From a bacterium (lineage in GTDB: Archaea > Nanoarchaeota > Nanoarchaeia > Woesearchaeales > UBA10216), in NCBI GenBank assembly GCA_024206195.1, contig JAAGZO010000387.1, forward strand, positions 121,547 to 185,546: a stretch of 64,000 bases of DNA. Direction: 5' to 3'. Within the stretch, counting starts at the first letter, position 1. Each line of letters begins with the position of its first letter. The position numbers and the translations under genes are program-made. Under the pieces are notes generated by a model. The model did no database searches and was not told where the DNA came from. It saw nothing but the letters and a program-made list of their open reading frames with translations. Positions 43,816 to 52,321 of this stretch are shown here, in pieces.

Positions 43816-44793
43816 ATGATAAAGATACCTTATGAAGAGATTGTTGAAAAGATAAAACAGGACTCAGGCCTTGGTGATGAAGAGTTAAAAGGCAGAATTG
43901 ACAAAAAACTGGAACAGCTTTCTGGACTTATAAGCAAGGAAGGTGCAGCTCACATTGTTGCGAATGAACTTGGAATTAAGCTTATAGAACAAACCTCTGG
44001 AAAACTGCAAATCAAGAATATCCTTTCAGGAATGAGAGATGTTGAGACAGTTGGCAAGGTAATTAATGTTTACGATGCAAAAGAATTCAAGACAGAAAAA
44101 AGAGAGGGAAAAGTAGGCTCTTTGTTTATGGGAGATGAAACAGGAAGCATTAGGGTTGTTTTGTGGAATGAACAGGCAGACAATCTCAAAAACATAAAAG
44201 CTGGCGATGTAGTAAAGGTAAAGGGCGGTTATGTAAGAGAAAGACAAAACAACAAAGAGATTCATCTTAATGACAGAAGCATTCTTGCGATTAATCCTGA
44301 GGGCGAAAAAGTAGAGGTTCAGGGCATAACAAGAAAAAAGATTGAGGAATTAAAGCCAGGAGACTCTATGGTTGAGCTTATGGCAACAATTGTCCAGGTC
44401 TTTGACATAAGATTCTATGAGGTTTGCCCGGACTGCGGAAAAAGAACAAGAATGAGAGAGGAAGGTTTTATTTGTGAAAGCCATGGAAAGATCTCTCCAG
44501 CATATGCTTATCTTATGAATGTTTTCCTTGACGACGGCACAGAGAACATGCGTGCTGTTTTCTTCAGGGACCAGGTTAAAACAATACTTGGAAAAACAAA
44601 TGAGCAGATTACTGAATTAAGGGAAAACCCTGATAAGTTCGAACAAGTGAAGAATGATTTGCTTGGAAACCTGATTAAGGTTTCTGGAAGAGTAAACAGC
44701 AATGAAATGTTTAACAGAACTGAATTTGTTGCGCAAACAGTTTCCTTTGCAGATCCACAAGAGGAAATTAACAGAATAAAAAATGATGCTTAG
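43816..44793 (+). CDS. RPA-like single-stranded DNA-binding protein
   Basis: A 325-residue replication protein A homologue. Two OB folds are visible (one around residues 70-160 beginning KVINVYDAKEFKTEKREGKV, one after residue 180) and a zinc motif CPDCGKRTR with a later ICESH pair near residues 203-222 inside or beside the second fold. It binds single-stranded DNA in replication and repair and can help RadA. A TATA-like AATTTTTAAA at 43781-43790 lies about 29 bases upstream of the ATG. The end overlaps the DUF457 gene. Confidence 0.88.
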   Translation: MIKIPYEEIVEKIKQDSGLGDEELKGRIDKKLEQLSGLISKEGAAHIVANELGIKLIEQTSGKLQIKNILSGMRDVETVGKVINVYDAKEFKTEKREGKVGSLFMGDETGSIRVVLWNEQADNLKNIKAGDVVKVKGGYVRERQNNKEIHLNDRSILAINPEGEKVEVQGITRKKIEELKPGDSMVELMATIVQVFDIRFYEVCPDCGKRTRMREEGFICESHGKISPAYAYLMNVFLDDGTENMRAVFFRDQVKTILGKTNEQITELRENPDKFEQVKNDLLGNLIKVSGRVNSNEMFNRTEFVAQTVSFADPQEEINRIKNDA

Positions 44794-45229
44794 TACGCAT
44801 CTGCTGTTCGGCCTTCTTGCAGGATTGGTTTTTGTTGATTTCTTTGATATTGAAAACAGAATTTTGTTTTTAGCAATAGTTGTTTTTTCTGCTGCAATAC
44901 CAGACATTGACACGCTGAAATCAAAAATAGGGAAAAAACTAGAACCGTTTGCAAGGGTTATATCTTTATTCACGCATCGAGGTTTTTTCCACAGCTTAAC
45001 TGCGTTAATGATACTATATATAATACTCTTCTTTCTTGACAAAGATATTGCACTCGCAGCTTTTATCGGATTTCTTTCACATTTAATTTTAGATGCAACC
45101 ACAAAAAAAGGAGTAATGCTTTTCTATCCTATGAAATTCAAACTAAAAGGTTTCATGAAAACCGGAAGCTTTACGGAATATGTTGTGATGTTTATTATTC
45201 TTGCAGCTATCGTACATATTGTACTGTGA
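44783..45229 (+). CDS. YdjM/DUF457-type membrane metal hydrolase
   Basis: A 148-residue membrane protein with four helices. The His/Asp pattern THLLFGLLAG, PDIDTLKSK, HRGFFHSLTA and SHLILDATTKKG is that of the DUF457 (YdjM) family, predicted metal-dependent hydrolases of the membrane. Two adjacent ATG codons (44783, 44786) can serve as starts; both lie inside the end of the RPA gene, so it is translationally coupled to RPA. Confidence 0.85.
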   Translation: MMLSTHLLFGLLAGLVFVDFFDIENRILFLAIVVFSAAIPDIDTLKSKIGKKLEPFARVISLFTHRGFFHSLTALMILYIILFFLDKDIALAAFIGFLSHLILDATTKKGVMLFYPMKFKLKGFMKTGSFTEYVVMFIILAAIVHIVL

Positions 45230-45261
45230 TACCCATTGGACACTGGACATTCCCGCGTAAA

Positions 45262-45270
45262 CTATATAAA
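45262..45270 (+). promoter_or_regulatory. TATA box of the gene at 45374
   Basis: CTATATAAA predicts a start of transcription near 45291, immediately before the two GC-rich hairpins of the leader. Confidence 0.55.
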
Positions 45271-45295
45271 GAACTCTAGCTTAGTATATCTTGTC

Positions 45296-45330
45296 TCCGC
45301 GCCCGCGGACGTCAACAGCGCAGCTGTTGA
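45296..45330 (+). promoter_or_regulatory. Structured GC-rich 5' leader hairpins
   Basis: Two adjacent inverted repeats: TCCGCG/CGCGGA (45296-45309, tight 2-base loop or a 4-bp stem with a wider loop) and TCAACAGC/GCTGTTGA with a 3-base centre (45312-45330). They lie in an 83-base leader of otherwise AT-rich DNA. A ribosome binding site GGAGG follows at 45365-45369. It could be a regulatory structure or a short RNA; I do not recognise a known class. Confidence 0.5.
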
Positions 45331-45373
45331 TTGAGGGTGTTGAAACAAAAACCGAACAGGAACGGAGGACAAA

Positions 45374-45637
45374 ATGGAAAAAAAACAACCTGAAAAGAAA
45401 TATAGGGCTGGCGCTGTGTCCGTAACAATATGGCGCAACGAAACAGAGAAGGGTAGCTATTATTCAGTTCAGCTGGAGAGAAGCTACAAAGATAAGGAAG
45501 ATAATTGGAAAAAAACTGGTTCTTTGAGAGCAAATGACTTGCCAAAGGCAGCTCTATTGCTAAACAAAGCGTACGAATTTGTTATTTTGAAAGAGCCAGA
45601 ATCACAGCCAAATGTAGAGGTAGAACAAATAATGTAA
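45374..45637 (+). CDS. Hypothetical protein upstream of radA
   Basis: An 87-residue basic protein, beta-rich in the middle (AGAVSVTIWRNETEKGSYYSV then VQLERSYKDKEDNW), with no cysteines. I do not recognise a named family; its place just upstream of radA on the same strand suggests a role with DNA. The start follows GGAGG by 5 bases. The leader is unusually structured. Confidence 0.7.
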   Translation: MEKKQPEKKYRAGAVSVTIWRNETEKGSYYSVQLERSYKDKEDNWKKTGSLRANDLPKAALLLNKAYEFVILKEPESQPNVEVEQIM

Positions 45638-45639
45638 TT

Positions 45640-45696
45640 GTCAGTGAGCTTGCTCAATGACCTAAAAATTCCAAAGGAATTTTTTTGTTTTTTTTA
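45640..45696 (+). terminator. Hairpin and T-rich terminator between the 87-residue gene and radA
   Basis: A 10-bp stem with one mismatch (GTCAGTGAGC/GCTCAATGAC, 45640-45661) is followed by a perfect AAAAATTCC/GGAATTTTT repeat (45664-45684) running into T-rich DNA to 45696. The second element looks like an intrinsic terminator; archaea often stop at T-runs alone, so its strength is uncertain. Confidence 0.55.
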
Positions 45697-45725
45697 TTTT
45701 AAATTTAATCAAAAGGTGAAAAACA

Positions 45726-46676
45726 ATGAAAAAAGAAGAACAAAAAGAACTAACAATCAACGATTTACCAGGTGTAGGTGCTGCAACCGCAGAAAAACTG
45801 ATTGCAGCAGGATATGACAATCTAATGAGTATTGCAGTTGCATCCCCAGGTGAGATTATAGAGCTTGCTGGAGTTACAGAGGCTGCTGCGAGAAAGATGA
45901 TTCAGTTTGCAAGAAGCTCACTTGATATGGGCTTTGAATCAGGAGCAGACCTGCTAAAGAAAAGAGAAAAAGTGGATAAGCTGACAACAGGAAATGCTGG
46001 CTTTGACACAATGCTCGGCGGTGGATTCGAAACAGGAGCAATAACAGAATGCTTTGGTGAATATGGATCTGGAAAAACACAAGTTGGACACATCCTTGCA
46101 GTCAATGTTCAGAAATCATTCAAGGATACAGTTGCAATTTACATTGACACTGAAAACACATTCAGACCAGAAAGAATAGTGCAACTTGCAAAAGGTGCAG
46201 GTCTTGACCCTGATAAAACACTAAAAAACATTAAGGTTGCTAGAGCTTACAATTCAGACCATCAGATGCTTCTTGCAGAAAAAGTCGAGGATTTAATCAA
46301 GAAACAAGGACTGAATGTGAAATTGGTGGTTATTGATTCATTAACCGCGCACTTCAGAGCAGAGTTTGTTGGAAGAGGAACACTTGCAGTGAGACAGCAA
46401 AAGTTAAACAAGCATATGCACGCTCTGATGAAGCTTGCAGATGTTTACAATGTTTGTGTTTACGTGACAAACCAGGTCATGGCAAAGCCAGATGTATTCT
46501 TTGGTGACCCAACGCAGGCAATTGGCGGGCATATTGTTGCGCACGCATCAACATTCAGAATCTACCTGAGAAAAGGAAAGAAGGGAAGCAGAGTTGCAAA
46601 ACTCGTCGACAGTCCTAACCTTCCAGAAGGAGAAACTGGATTCTTCGTTACAGAAGAAGGATTAAAGGATATTTAA
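45726..46676 (+). CDS. radA: RadA recombinase
   Basis: A 316-residue archaeal RecA/Rad51 homologue that forms filaments on single-stranded DNA and exchanges strands in repair and recombination. N-terminal helix-hairpin-helix domain (LPGVGAATAEKLIAAG and later AGVTEAAARKMI), Walker A GEYGSGKTQ (111-119), Walker B around LVVIDSLTAHFRAEF, and loop segments including NQVMAKPD. Length is normal; no intein. AGGTG lies 8 bases before the ATG. Confidence 0.97.
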   Translation: MKKEEQKELTINDLPGVGAATAEKLIAAGYDNLMSIAVASPGEIIELAGVTEAAARKMIQFARSSLDMGFESGADLLKKREKVDKLTTGNAGFDTMLGGGFETGAITECFGEYGSGKTQVGHILAVNVQKSFKDTVAIYIDTENTFRPERIVQLAKGAGLDPDKTLKNIKVARAYNSDHQMLLAEKVEDLIKKQGLNVKLVVIDSLTAHFRAEFVGRGTLAVRQQKLNKHMHALMKLADVYNVCVYVTNQVMAKPDVFFGDPTQAIGGHIVAHASTFRIYLRKGKKGSRVAKLVDSPNLPEGETGFFVTEEGLKDI

Positions 46677-47101
46677 TCCTTTTTTTCTTTCTTTGTAAAA
46701 AAAGCAAAATAGCAGATCATTAGACTTACTCCGAAGAGAGCAATAGCAGATGCAACTGATATAGGATCGCTCACATTTTGAGGCTTAAAAGTTGCGTAAA
46801 GAAGAATTACTGAAAAGATAAGAAGAAATGGTCCAAGAACCTTCCACCAACCAAAAACAATAAATTTGCCATAAGCAGTATCGACTTTTTCTTGTTTGGT
46901 TTCCTTTACCTTATGTGGCTTGTCCAGATTCTTTAATTCAGAAACCTCAACCTCAGGAAATATCTTGCTCCTAAAACCACAATTATTGCAAACAAAATTT
47001 GAAATAATTCCTGTAGCTGCCCAGATCTTATCATCACTGTCAATAAAAACATCCGGAGAATTGCATTTTGGACAAATTTTCACATACTTTTCTTTTGGCA
47101 T
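46673..47101 (-). CDS. Zinc-ribbon membrane protein
   Basis: A 142-residue protein with an N-terminal zinc ribbon (CPKCNSPDVF and CNNCGFRSK, about residues 10-42), a charged linker and two membrane helices near residues 85-130. No family recognised. It converges on radA with a 4-base overlap and is divergent from the AlkD gene across 47 bases. Confidence 0.65.
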   Translation of the reverse strand: MPKEKYVKICPKCNSPDVFIDSDDKIWAATGIISNFVCNNCGFRSKIFPEVEVSELKNLDKPHKVKETKQEKVDTAYGKFIVFGWWKVLGPFLLIFSVILLYATFKPQNVSDPISVASAIALFGVSLMICYFAFFTKKEKKD

Positions 47102-47118
47102 AGAACTAAAGGAAGGGT

Positions 47119-47129
47119 TTTTATATATA
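47119..47129 (+). promoter_or_regulatory. TATA box of the AlkD-like gene
   Basis: TTTTATATATA is centred about 25 bases before the ATG at 47149, so the gene is probably leaderless. Confidence 0.6.
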
Positions 47130-47148
47130 ATTGTATCTATTATCCTCT

Positions 47149-47829
47149 ATGAAATACGAACATATCATCAAAGAACTGAAATCTCTTTCTAATCCAAAGA
47201 ACGTAGAGGGAATGGCTCGGTTTGGTATTAATCCAAAGAACACTTTTGGCGTTCCAATTCCAAATCTGAGGGCTATTGCAAAGAAAACAGGAAAAGATCA
47301 TGAGCTTGCCCAAAAATTATGGGCCTCGAAATTCCACGAAGCAAGGATTCTTGCAAGCATGGTTGATGATCCAGAAAAAGTAACTGAAAAACAGATGGAT
47401 CAATGGATTAAAGACTTTGATTCTTGGGATGTTTGTGATCAGTGCTGCATGAATCTCTTTGACAAAACAAGATTTGCTTACAAAAAAGTGTTTGAGTGGT
47501 CAAAAAGAAAAAGAGAATTCGAAAAAAGAGCTGCATTTGCGTTGATTGCATGCTTAGCATGGCATGACAAAGAAGCAAAAGATGAAAAATTCGAGAAATT
47601 TCTTCCAATAATAAAAAGAGAATCAACTGATGACAGAAATTTCGTGAAAAAAGCAGTGAACTGGGCTTTGAGACATATTGGAAAGAAAAACAAAGCGCTT
47701 AACAAGAAGGCAATAACTGTTGCAAAGCAGATTCAGAAGATTGATTCTAAGACTGCAAAGTGGATTGCTAACGACGCAATAAGAGAGCTAGAAAGCGATG
47801 CTGTCAAAAAAAGGATAGGAAATCAATAA
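47149..47829 (+). CDS. AlkD-like DNA glycosylase (DNA alkylation repair)
   Basis: About 226 residues of HEAT-like helical repeats. Family segments are FGINPKNTFGVPIPNLRAIA and FDSWDVCDQC, the latter with the Trp and Asp that line the AlkD active site (W-x3-D spacing), then WSKRKREFEKRAAFALIACL and KKAVNWALRHIGK. AlkD removes bulky alkylated bases without base flipping. The ATG at 47149 is preferred over the upstream TTG at 47131, which would fall within the promoter spacing. It converges on the multi-PAS gene. Confidence 0.88.
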   Translation: MKYEHIIKELKSLSNPKNVEGMARFGINPKNTFGVPIPNLRAIAKKTGKDHELAQKLWASKFHEARILASMVDDPEKVTEKQMDQWIKDFDSWDVCDQCCMNLFDKTRFAYKKVFEWSKRKREFEKRAAFALIACLAWHDKEAKDEKFEKFLPIIKRESTDDRNFVKKAVNWALRHIGKKNKALNKKAITVAKQIQKIDSKTAKWIANDAIRELESDAVKKRIGNQ

Positions 47830-47933
47830 GAGTTTGCTCCTATCAATCCCCAGGTCCTTCTTGAATTCACTCGGGTTTCATCTCTATATAGGTGACATAT
47901 TTATTTAATAATATGTAAAAAATAGGTAAAAAA

Positions 47934-50261
47934 TCAGAAAGTAGAAATAAGCTCTTTTGCCTTGGTTGTTGCATAAATATGTTTGGTTCTTCCTGTTTTT
48001 TCTATTTTTACAAGATTAATTTTTTGCAGTTCACTAATCACATTCTTTGTTGTTGGTCTTGAAAGACTGAATCTTTTGCTGACTATGTTAAAAGGAACTC
48101 TTATTTGTCGGGAATTATTGGCTAGAATAAACTTCAAAATTTCCAGAGATTTTTCATCAAGATGTTCCTTATCTTTTTTTAGAATAGGGAATGTATTAAA
48201 TTCGTTTTTGATTATAGCAAGTTCTCTTTCATTAAAGCATGAATCCAGGATTTGGGCTACAACTATGCTTTCGCTGAATCTTACAAGGTCATTTAGGTCG
48301 TAAACAAACTTTAATAACCCATTAAAACCATACTTTGCTGAAATATATTCTAACCTGTTTATGAATATGAGTGATTTCTTGTTCTTTTTTATTGCTTTTT
48401 TTATCTCTGAAATCAATGCCTCGGGTTCAGTCTCTGTGACTATTCCCTTGCCTCTTTTGTCAGTCATTAAAACTGCATGTACTTTTTTACATGCTAATCT
48501 GTTTCTAAGCCATTCCAGGTTGTCCCTTGAAACAGAAATGCATGAATAGTTTTTGTTCACAAGCTCATTAAAGATATCCCTAAGTTGCAAAAGATCTTTT
48601 TTGTAGTATGCATAAGACTTTCCGGGAATTAAACGTTTGTACACCTTTCTTTGCGGAGAAACATCTCTTCCAACAAGGACAACACCTCCAACCTCCCCTG
48701 CTGTATCTGTAATGAGAGAAGATTCAGCTATCAGAAAATGTTTGTTCATGTTTCTATCCTTGATCTCAATGTCTAAAATCTCTGACTTATGAGTTTTTAG
48801 TGATAAATTAAGTAATTTTATCAAAGGCTCTGCTTCTTTTGGAAACTTGTTGCTGAAAATATTTTTGCCTATAATTTCCTTCTGTGGAATCCCTGTTTTT
48901 ACAGTACCCTCTTTATTCCATGTTGTGATAATTCCTTGTTTATTAACCGCAACAATTAACTCATTCACACTGTTCATAACATTTCTTAGCTGTCCCTTAG
49001 AAACAACCAGATCGTTTTCTATGTCCTTAAGTGAAGTTATGTTTAAAATAGAAACAAAAGCTTTTGACCATGTATCTTCATACCCTGGAGCAACCCGCCA
49101 AGTCAGGAGACCGTATTTTGCTTTTCCTGCGACATCTAATCGGAATATTTCAGCCCCATAAGGAATCTTACCTTCAGCGAGCGCAAAAATTTCTTCTTTA
49201 AATATCTCATAGGTTCTCTTGTTGAATACTTTATTCAAAGAATTCTTCAAAGTGTTAACATCCTTCATTTCGTAAAAGTCAAGAGTGGCCTTATTTACAT
49301 TAACAACCTTCATAAAATCCACGAAAGATTGCGTCTCTTTTTGATTTTGCTCAAAATGACTTCTGAAATCTTTCACACCTTGTTTCTTTAGGATATCCAG
49401 TCCTCTTTTTAATCCAGATAAGTCAAGCTCCCACAAAGATATTGGAGAATCCTCAAACAAAGCGCGGTAGCGTGCCTCTCTTTCTTTCAGCAGCTCCTGC
49501 ATGGTTTTGCTTTCTGTGATGTCATATCCAATGCATTGGTATTCTACTATACGACCTCTTTTGTCAAAGATTCCTCTTCTGGTCCAGCGCTTCCACGCTA
49601 CTTTTCCATCACACACTGTCTCTATTTCACTTGTTTTAACAGGGTCATTTTTGGTTAATAAACTGAATGCATCTTTAACTCTAGAACGCATATCTTTTGG
49701 AACAAACTGAAAAAAGTCTGTGCCTAATAAACTCTGAGCGCTTTTTTTCAGGCTTTGAGCAAAAGCCTTATTTACAAAAGTCAGCTTGCCGTTCTTATCA
49801 AATCTGCAGGCCATTGCAGGCATATCTTCAACAAGAGCACGGTAACTCATTTGGCTTTTTTCTAATGATTTCTGAATATCTTTTTTATCAGTCGTGTCCC
49901 TTACCCGCTTAAAATATGCATAAATCATTCCTTCAGCGTTCCTTAAAGGATGTGTCACAATCTCAACATGGACAGGGCCTTTGCTGCTCTTAAGAATAGA
50001 TTCCTCTATGTGTGTTTTGCCGTCTTTCAAAGTTAGCTGCATAGGACAGCCCTTACAGGAACCTTCCTCTTTGCAAAGTGCCTTGTGGCAAGCTCTGTCA
50101 GAAAGAAGATTAAATAGCTCTTTATGCTTCCTGTTTTCATAGAGAACATTAAGATTAACATCAAAAACAACTAAGGCATCACTGCTTGCTTCAAAAAGAT
50201 TTTTAGCTTTTTGTAACTCAGCTAAAAGTTTCTGATCGTCTTCTGGTGTTGTTTTTTTCAA
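47934..50261 (-). CDS. Multi-PAS sensor with DUF835 and C-terminal winged helix
   Basis: A 775-residue regulator. Four PAS domains occupy about residues 20-560; the first ends with a Cys cluster (CHKALCKEEGSCKGCPM, near residues 58-75) common in PAS sensors. DUF835 follows (LIPGKSYAYYKKDLLQLRD, about 570-690), then a winged helix-turn-helix near 700-775 (FNIVSKRFSLSRPTTKNVIS). No histidine kinase is present, so it is a one-component regulator that senses ligand, light or redox state and binds DNA itself. No signal peptide. Confidence 0.85.
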   Translation of the reverse strand: MKKTTPEDDQKLLAELQKAKNLFEASSDALVVFDVNLNVLYENRKHKELFNLLSDRACHKALCKEEGSCKGCPMQLTLKDGKTHIEESILKSSKGPVHVEIVTHPLRNAEGMIYAYFKRVRDTTDKKDIQKSLEKSQMSYRALVEDMPAMACRFDKNGKLTFVNKAFAQSLKKSAQSLLGTDFFQFVPKDMRSRVKDAFSLLTKNDPVKTSEIETVCDGKVAWKRWTRRGIFDKRGRIVEYQCIGYDITESKTMQELLKEREARYRALFEDSPISLWELDLSGLKRGLDILKKQGVKDFRSHFEQNQKETQSFVDFMKVVNVNKATLDFYEMKDVNTLKNSLNKVFNKRTYEIFKEEIFALAEGKIPYGAEIFRLDVAGKAKYGLLTWRVAPGYEDTWSKAFVSILNITSLKDIENDLVVSKGQLRNVMNSVNELIVAVNKQGIITTWNKEGTVKTGIPQKEIIGKNIFSNKFPKEAEPLIKLLNLSLKTHKSEILDIEIKDRNMNKHFLIAESSLITDTAGEVGGVVLVGRDVSPQRKVYKRLIPGKSYAYYKKDLLQLRDIFNELVNKNYSCISVSRDNLEWLRNRLACKKVHAVLMTDKRGKGIVTETEPEALISEIKKAIKKNKKSLIFINRLEYISAKYGFNGLLKFVYDLNDLVRFSESIVVAQILDSCFNERELAIIKNEFNTFPILKKDKEHLDEKSLEILKFILANNSRQIRVPFNIVSKRFSLSRPTTKNVISELQKINLVKIEKTGRTKHIYATTKAKELISTF

Positions 50262-50402
50262 GCTTCCACCTTATTCTTTTTCGAGCAATAACTACAGCTA
50301 GAGAGTAGAAAAAGTTCTCTGAAAAACTGCAAGCCCCCGAAATCTGTATTTATGTGTAGTTAATGTTCTTTTTAAAGTTTGTGCTAAGTTGTTATATAGA
50401 AA

Positions 50403-50445
50403 CCTTTAAATACTGAACTTCAACCCCTCATAGTCGATATATATG
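50403..50445 (+). promoter_or_regulatory. Promoter elements of the TRAM gene
   Basis: Two TATA-like elements, CCTTTAAATACT near 50403-50414 and ATATATAT near 50437-50444, lie upstream of the TRAM gene, giving leaders of about 50-85 bases. The 240-base region upstream of it, shared with the divergent PAS gene, shows no other structure I can support. Confidence 0.45.
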
Positions 50446-50514
50446 GTCGGTTAGAAGCTAATTCTAATGATTATATGTATGGATTAAATTAAAGTTGAAT
50501 AGGTGAAATTAGAA

Positions 50515-50865
50515 ATGTTTGAAAGAAGAAGTTTTGCACCAGTTAAGGTGGACGATGAGTTGGACGTTAAGATAGAAGCAGTAGGAGAGAAGGGAGACGG
50601 AATAGCAAAGAAGGACGGATTTGTTCTTTTTGTCCCTAACACAAATGAAGGCGACGAAGTAAGAATCAAGGTTACAAAGGTTCTTAAGAAGGTCGGTTTC
50701 GCAGAAGTCGTAGGCGCTGGCTCAGCTCCTAAGGAAGATGCACCAGAAGGTGAAGCAGCAGAACCTGCTCCAGCTGATGCACCTGCAGAGGAAGAGCAGA
50801 AAGAAGAAGCTCCTAAAGAAGGAGAAGATTCATACGACTTTGGTGAAGACCTCGAAAAGAAGTAA
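50515..50865 (+). CDS. TRAM-domain protein with acidic tail
   Basis: About 116 residues. The TRAM domain (residues about 10-72, with EAVGEKGDGIAKKDGFVLFV and KVTKVLKKVGFAEVV) is a small beta-barrel that binds RNA; free-standing TRAM proteins are common in archaea and behave like cold-shock proteins. The rest is an acidic, Ala/Glu-rich tail. I use the ATG at 50515, eight bases after AGGTGA; an in-frame GTG at 50503 lies in that site. Confidence 0.88.
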   Translation: MFERRSFAPVKVDDELDVKIEAVGEKGDGIAKKDGFVLFVPNTNEGDEVRIKVTKVLKKVGFAEVVGAGSAPKEDAPEGEAAEPAPADAPAEEEQKEEAPKEGEDSYDFGEDLEKK

Positions 50866-50870
50866 TCATC

Positions 50871-50889
50871 TTATTCTTTTTATTTTTTT
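50871..50889 (+). terminator. T-rich terminator after the TRAM gene
   Basis: A T-rich run (TTATTCTTTTTATTTTTTT) directly follows the stop codon at 50863-50865, the usual form of archaeal termination signals. Confidence 0.45.
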
Positions 50890-50897
50890 AACAAAAA

Positions 50898-50905
50898 ATT
50901 TATAG
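50898..50905 (+). promoter_or_regulatory. TATA box of the cyclic phosphodiesterase gene
   Basis: ATTTATAG is centred about 26 bases before the ATG at 50927, again a leaderless layout. Confidence 0.55.
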
Positions 50906-50926
50906 TCGACAGACTAACTAGCTTCT

Positions 50927-51430
50927 ATGAGAACATTCATAGCAATAGATTTGCCACAAGATGTAAAGGATGAGCTCAAAAAAGCACAAGAAACTCTGTC
51001 AGATGTAAGGCTAGTCAAAAACTTTCATTTGACCTTGAAATTCCTCGGTGAAATAACACCTGAGAAAGTAGAGTGTGTCAAAAACGTTCTAACTAAAATT
51101 GAATTCAAATCATTCAAGGTTTCTCTATCAAATATTGGTGTTTTCCCAAACATGAAAAAACCAAGAGTGATTTGGGTTGGTCTGAAGCCAGAAAACGAGC
51201 TAATTCAGCTGCAAAAACAGATTGATGAAGCTCTGAAAGATGAGTTTGAGAAAGATAGCTTCTCTCCACACCTTACATTAGCACGTGTAAAGTTCAATAA
51301 AGGAGAATTCTCTCTTAATGCAAAAATAACTGAAATCCCATTTGAGATATCTGAATTCAAGCTAAAGAAGAGTACTCTAACACGAGAGGGTCCTATTTAT
51401 GAGGATCTCTGCACGCAGAAAGCTTTATAA
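50927..51430 (+). CDS. thpR: RNA 2',3'-cyclic phosphodiesterase (ThpR/LigT)
   Basis: A 167-residue 2H phosphoesterase that opens 2',3'-cyclic phosphate ends of RNA, with a link to tRNA splicing products. Both HxTx motifs are present: HLTLKFLG near residue 36 and HLTLARVK near residue 124. MRTFIAIDLPQDVKDEL at the start and PRVIWVG in the middle are family features. It could act on ends made by the intron splicing seen in the tRNA genes here; that is inference. Confidence 0.93.
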   Translation: MRTFIAIDLPQDVKDELKKAQETLSDVRLVKNFHLTLKFLGEITPEKVECVKNVLTKIEFKSFKVSLSNIGVFPNMKKPRVIWVGLKPENELIQLQKQIDEALKDEFEKDSFSPHLTLARVKFNKGEFSLNAKITEIPFEISEFKLKKSTLTREGPIYEDLCTQKAL

Positions 51431-51431
51431 A
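51424..51431 (+). promoter_or_regulatory. TATA box and long leader of rps2
   Basis: TTTATAAA predicts a start near 51452, leaving a leader of about 90 bases before the ATG at 51546. The leader has GCAACA/TGTTGC (51462-51480 region) and CTGACA/TGTCGG inverted repeats. Ribosomal protein operons are often self-regulated through such leaders. Confidence 0.45.
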
Positions 51432-51545
51432 CCACCCAATAATCCCTTGTTTTACTGCCTAGCAACATGACTTGTGTTGCACTCTGACAGGGCGATAATG
51501 TGTCGGAATTCGTTCTGGATTCTGATTAAATCAAAAGGTGAAAAA

Positions 51546-52148
51546 ATGACTGAAGAAGAACAATTTTTAGTCCCACAGGACTCATACCTGAAGTCAGGTA
51601 TACACATTGGAACAAAGTTCAAGACAAAGTATATGGAACAGTTCATATACAAGACAAGACCAGATGGATTGTCAGTATTGAACCTACAAAAGATAGATGA
51701 AAGAATAAGAATGGCTGTTAGCTTTATCTCACGCTATGCTCCTGAAGAGGTTCTTATTGTGAGCAGAAGAGAGAATGGCTGGAAAGCTGTTAAGATGCTT
51801 TCTAAGGTTTCAGGCATAAAAAGCGTTGCAGGTAGATACATGCCAGGAACACTAACAAATCCTGTTCTAGACAACTATACTGAGGTTAAGGTTATTCTGG
51901 TAACAGACTCCTGGCCTGACAGAAACGTAATAAGTGATGCAATCAAGATAGGCATTCCTGTTATTGCTCTGTGCGATACAAACAACCAGTCAAACAACAT
52001 AGACTTTGTTGTACCATGCAATAATAAAGGAAAAAAGAGCCTAGGACTGTTCTTTTGGATTCTTGCTAAGGAATACATGAAGAACAGAGGCTTGATTAAG
52101 AAAGAGAGCGACTTCAAGGCAAAGCTCGAAGACTTCGTAGAGGAGTAA
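51546..52148 (+). CDS. rps2: Ribosomal protein uS2
   Basis: A 200-residue small subunit protein. Family segments include SGIHIGTKFKTKYMEQFIY, LQKIDERIRMAVSFI, ENGWKAVKMLSKVSG, RYMPGTLTNP, and PVIALCDTNNQSNNIDFVVPCN. The ATG at 51546 follows AGGTG by 6 bases; an in-frame extension upstream to 51474 is open but has no start site. No other ribosomal genes are adjacent. Confidence 0.97.
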   Translation: MTEEEQFLVPQDSYLKSGIHIGTKFKTKYMEQFIYKTRPDGLSVLNLQKIDERIRMAVSFISRYAPEEVLIVSRRENGWKAVKMLSKVSGIKSVAGRYMPGTLTNPVLDNYTEVKVILVTDSWPDRNVISDAIKIGIPVIALCDTNNQSNNIDFVVPCNNKGKKSLGLFFWILAKEYMKNRGLIKKESDFKAKLEDFVEE

Positions 52149-52175
52149 AGCTATCACTTATTTTTATTTTTTTTA

Positions 52176-52316
52176 TCATCTATATTCTCCTAATCTCGTC
52201 TGTCCTACAGAATATGAACTTACTTTACTGTTCATAAATCCAACATATGTCCTTGGAGTGTTGTACAGGTCTCGTACTATGCTCCTAGGTCCGTAAATTA
52301 ACGTTCTCATGTACAT
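52176..52316 (-). CDS. Small basic protein, second of a coupled pair (46 residues)
   Basis: From ATG at 52316 to TGA at 52176. Basic, Tyr- and Arg-rich (start MYMRTLIYGPRSIVRDLYNT), with no Cys. AGGTGA, overlapping the stop of the upstream small gene, lies 6 bases before its ATG. The two are translationally coupled. Not previously listed because of length. Function unknown. Confidence 0.65.
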   Translation of the reverse strand: MYMRTLIYGPRSIVRDLYNTPRTYVGFMNSKVSSYSVGQTRLGEYR

Positions 52317-52321
52317 TTTAA

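Noticed and set aside
46673..47101. Membrane zinc-ribbon gene as part of a radA operon
   Set aside because: It is on the opposite strand and only overlaps radA by 4 bases at the tail.
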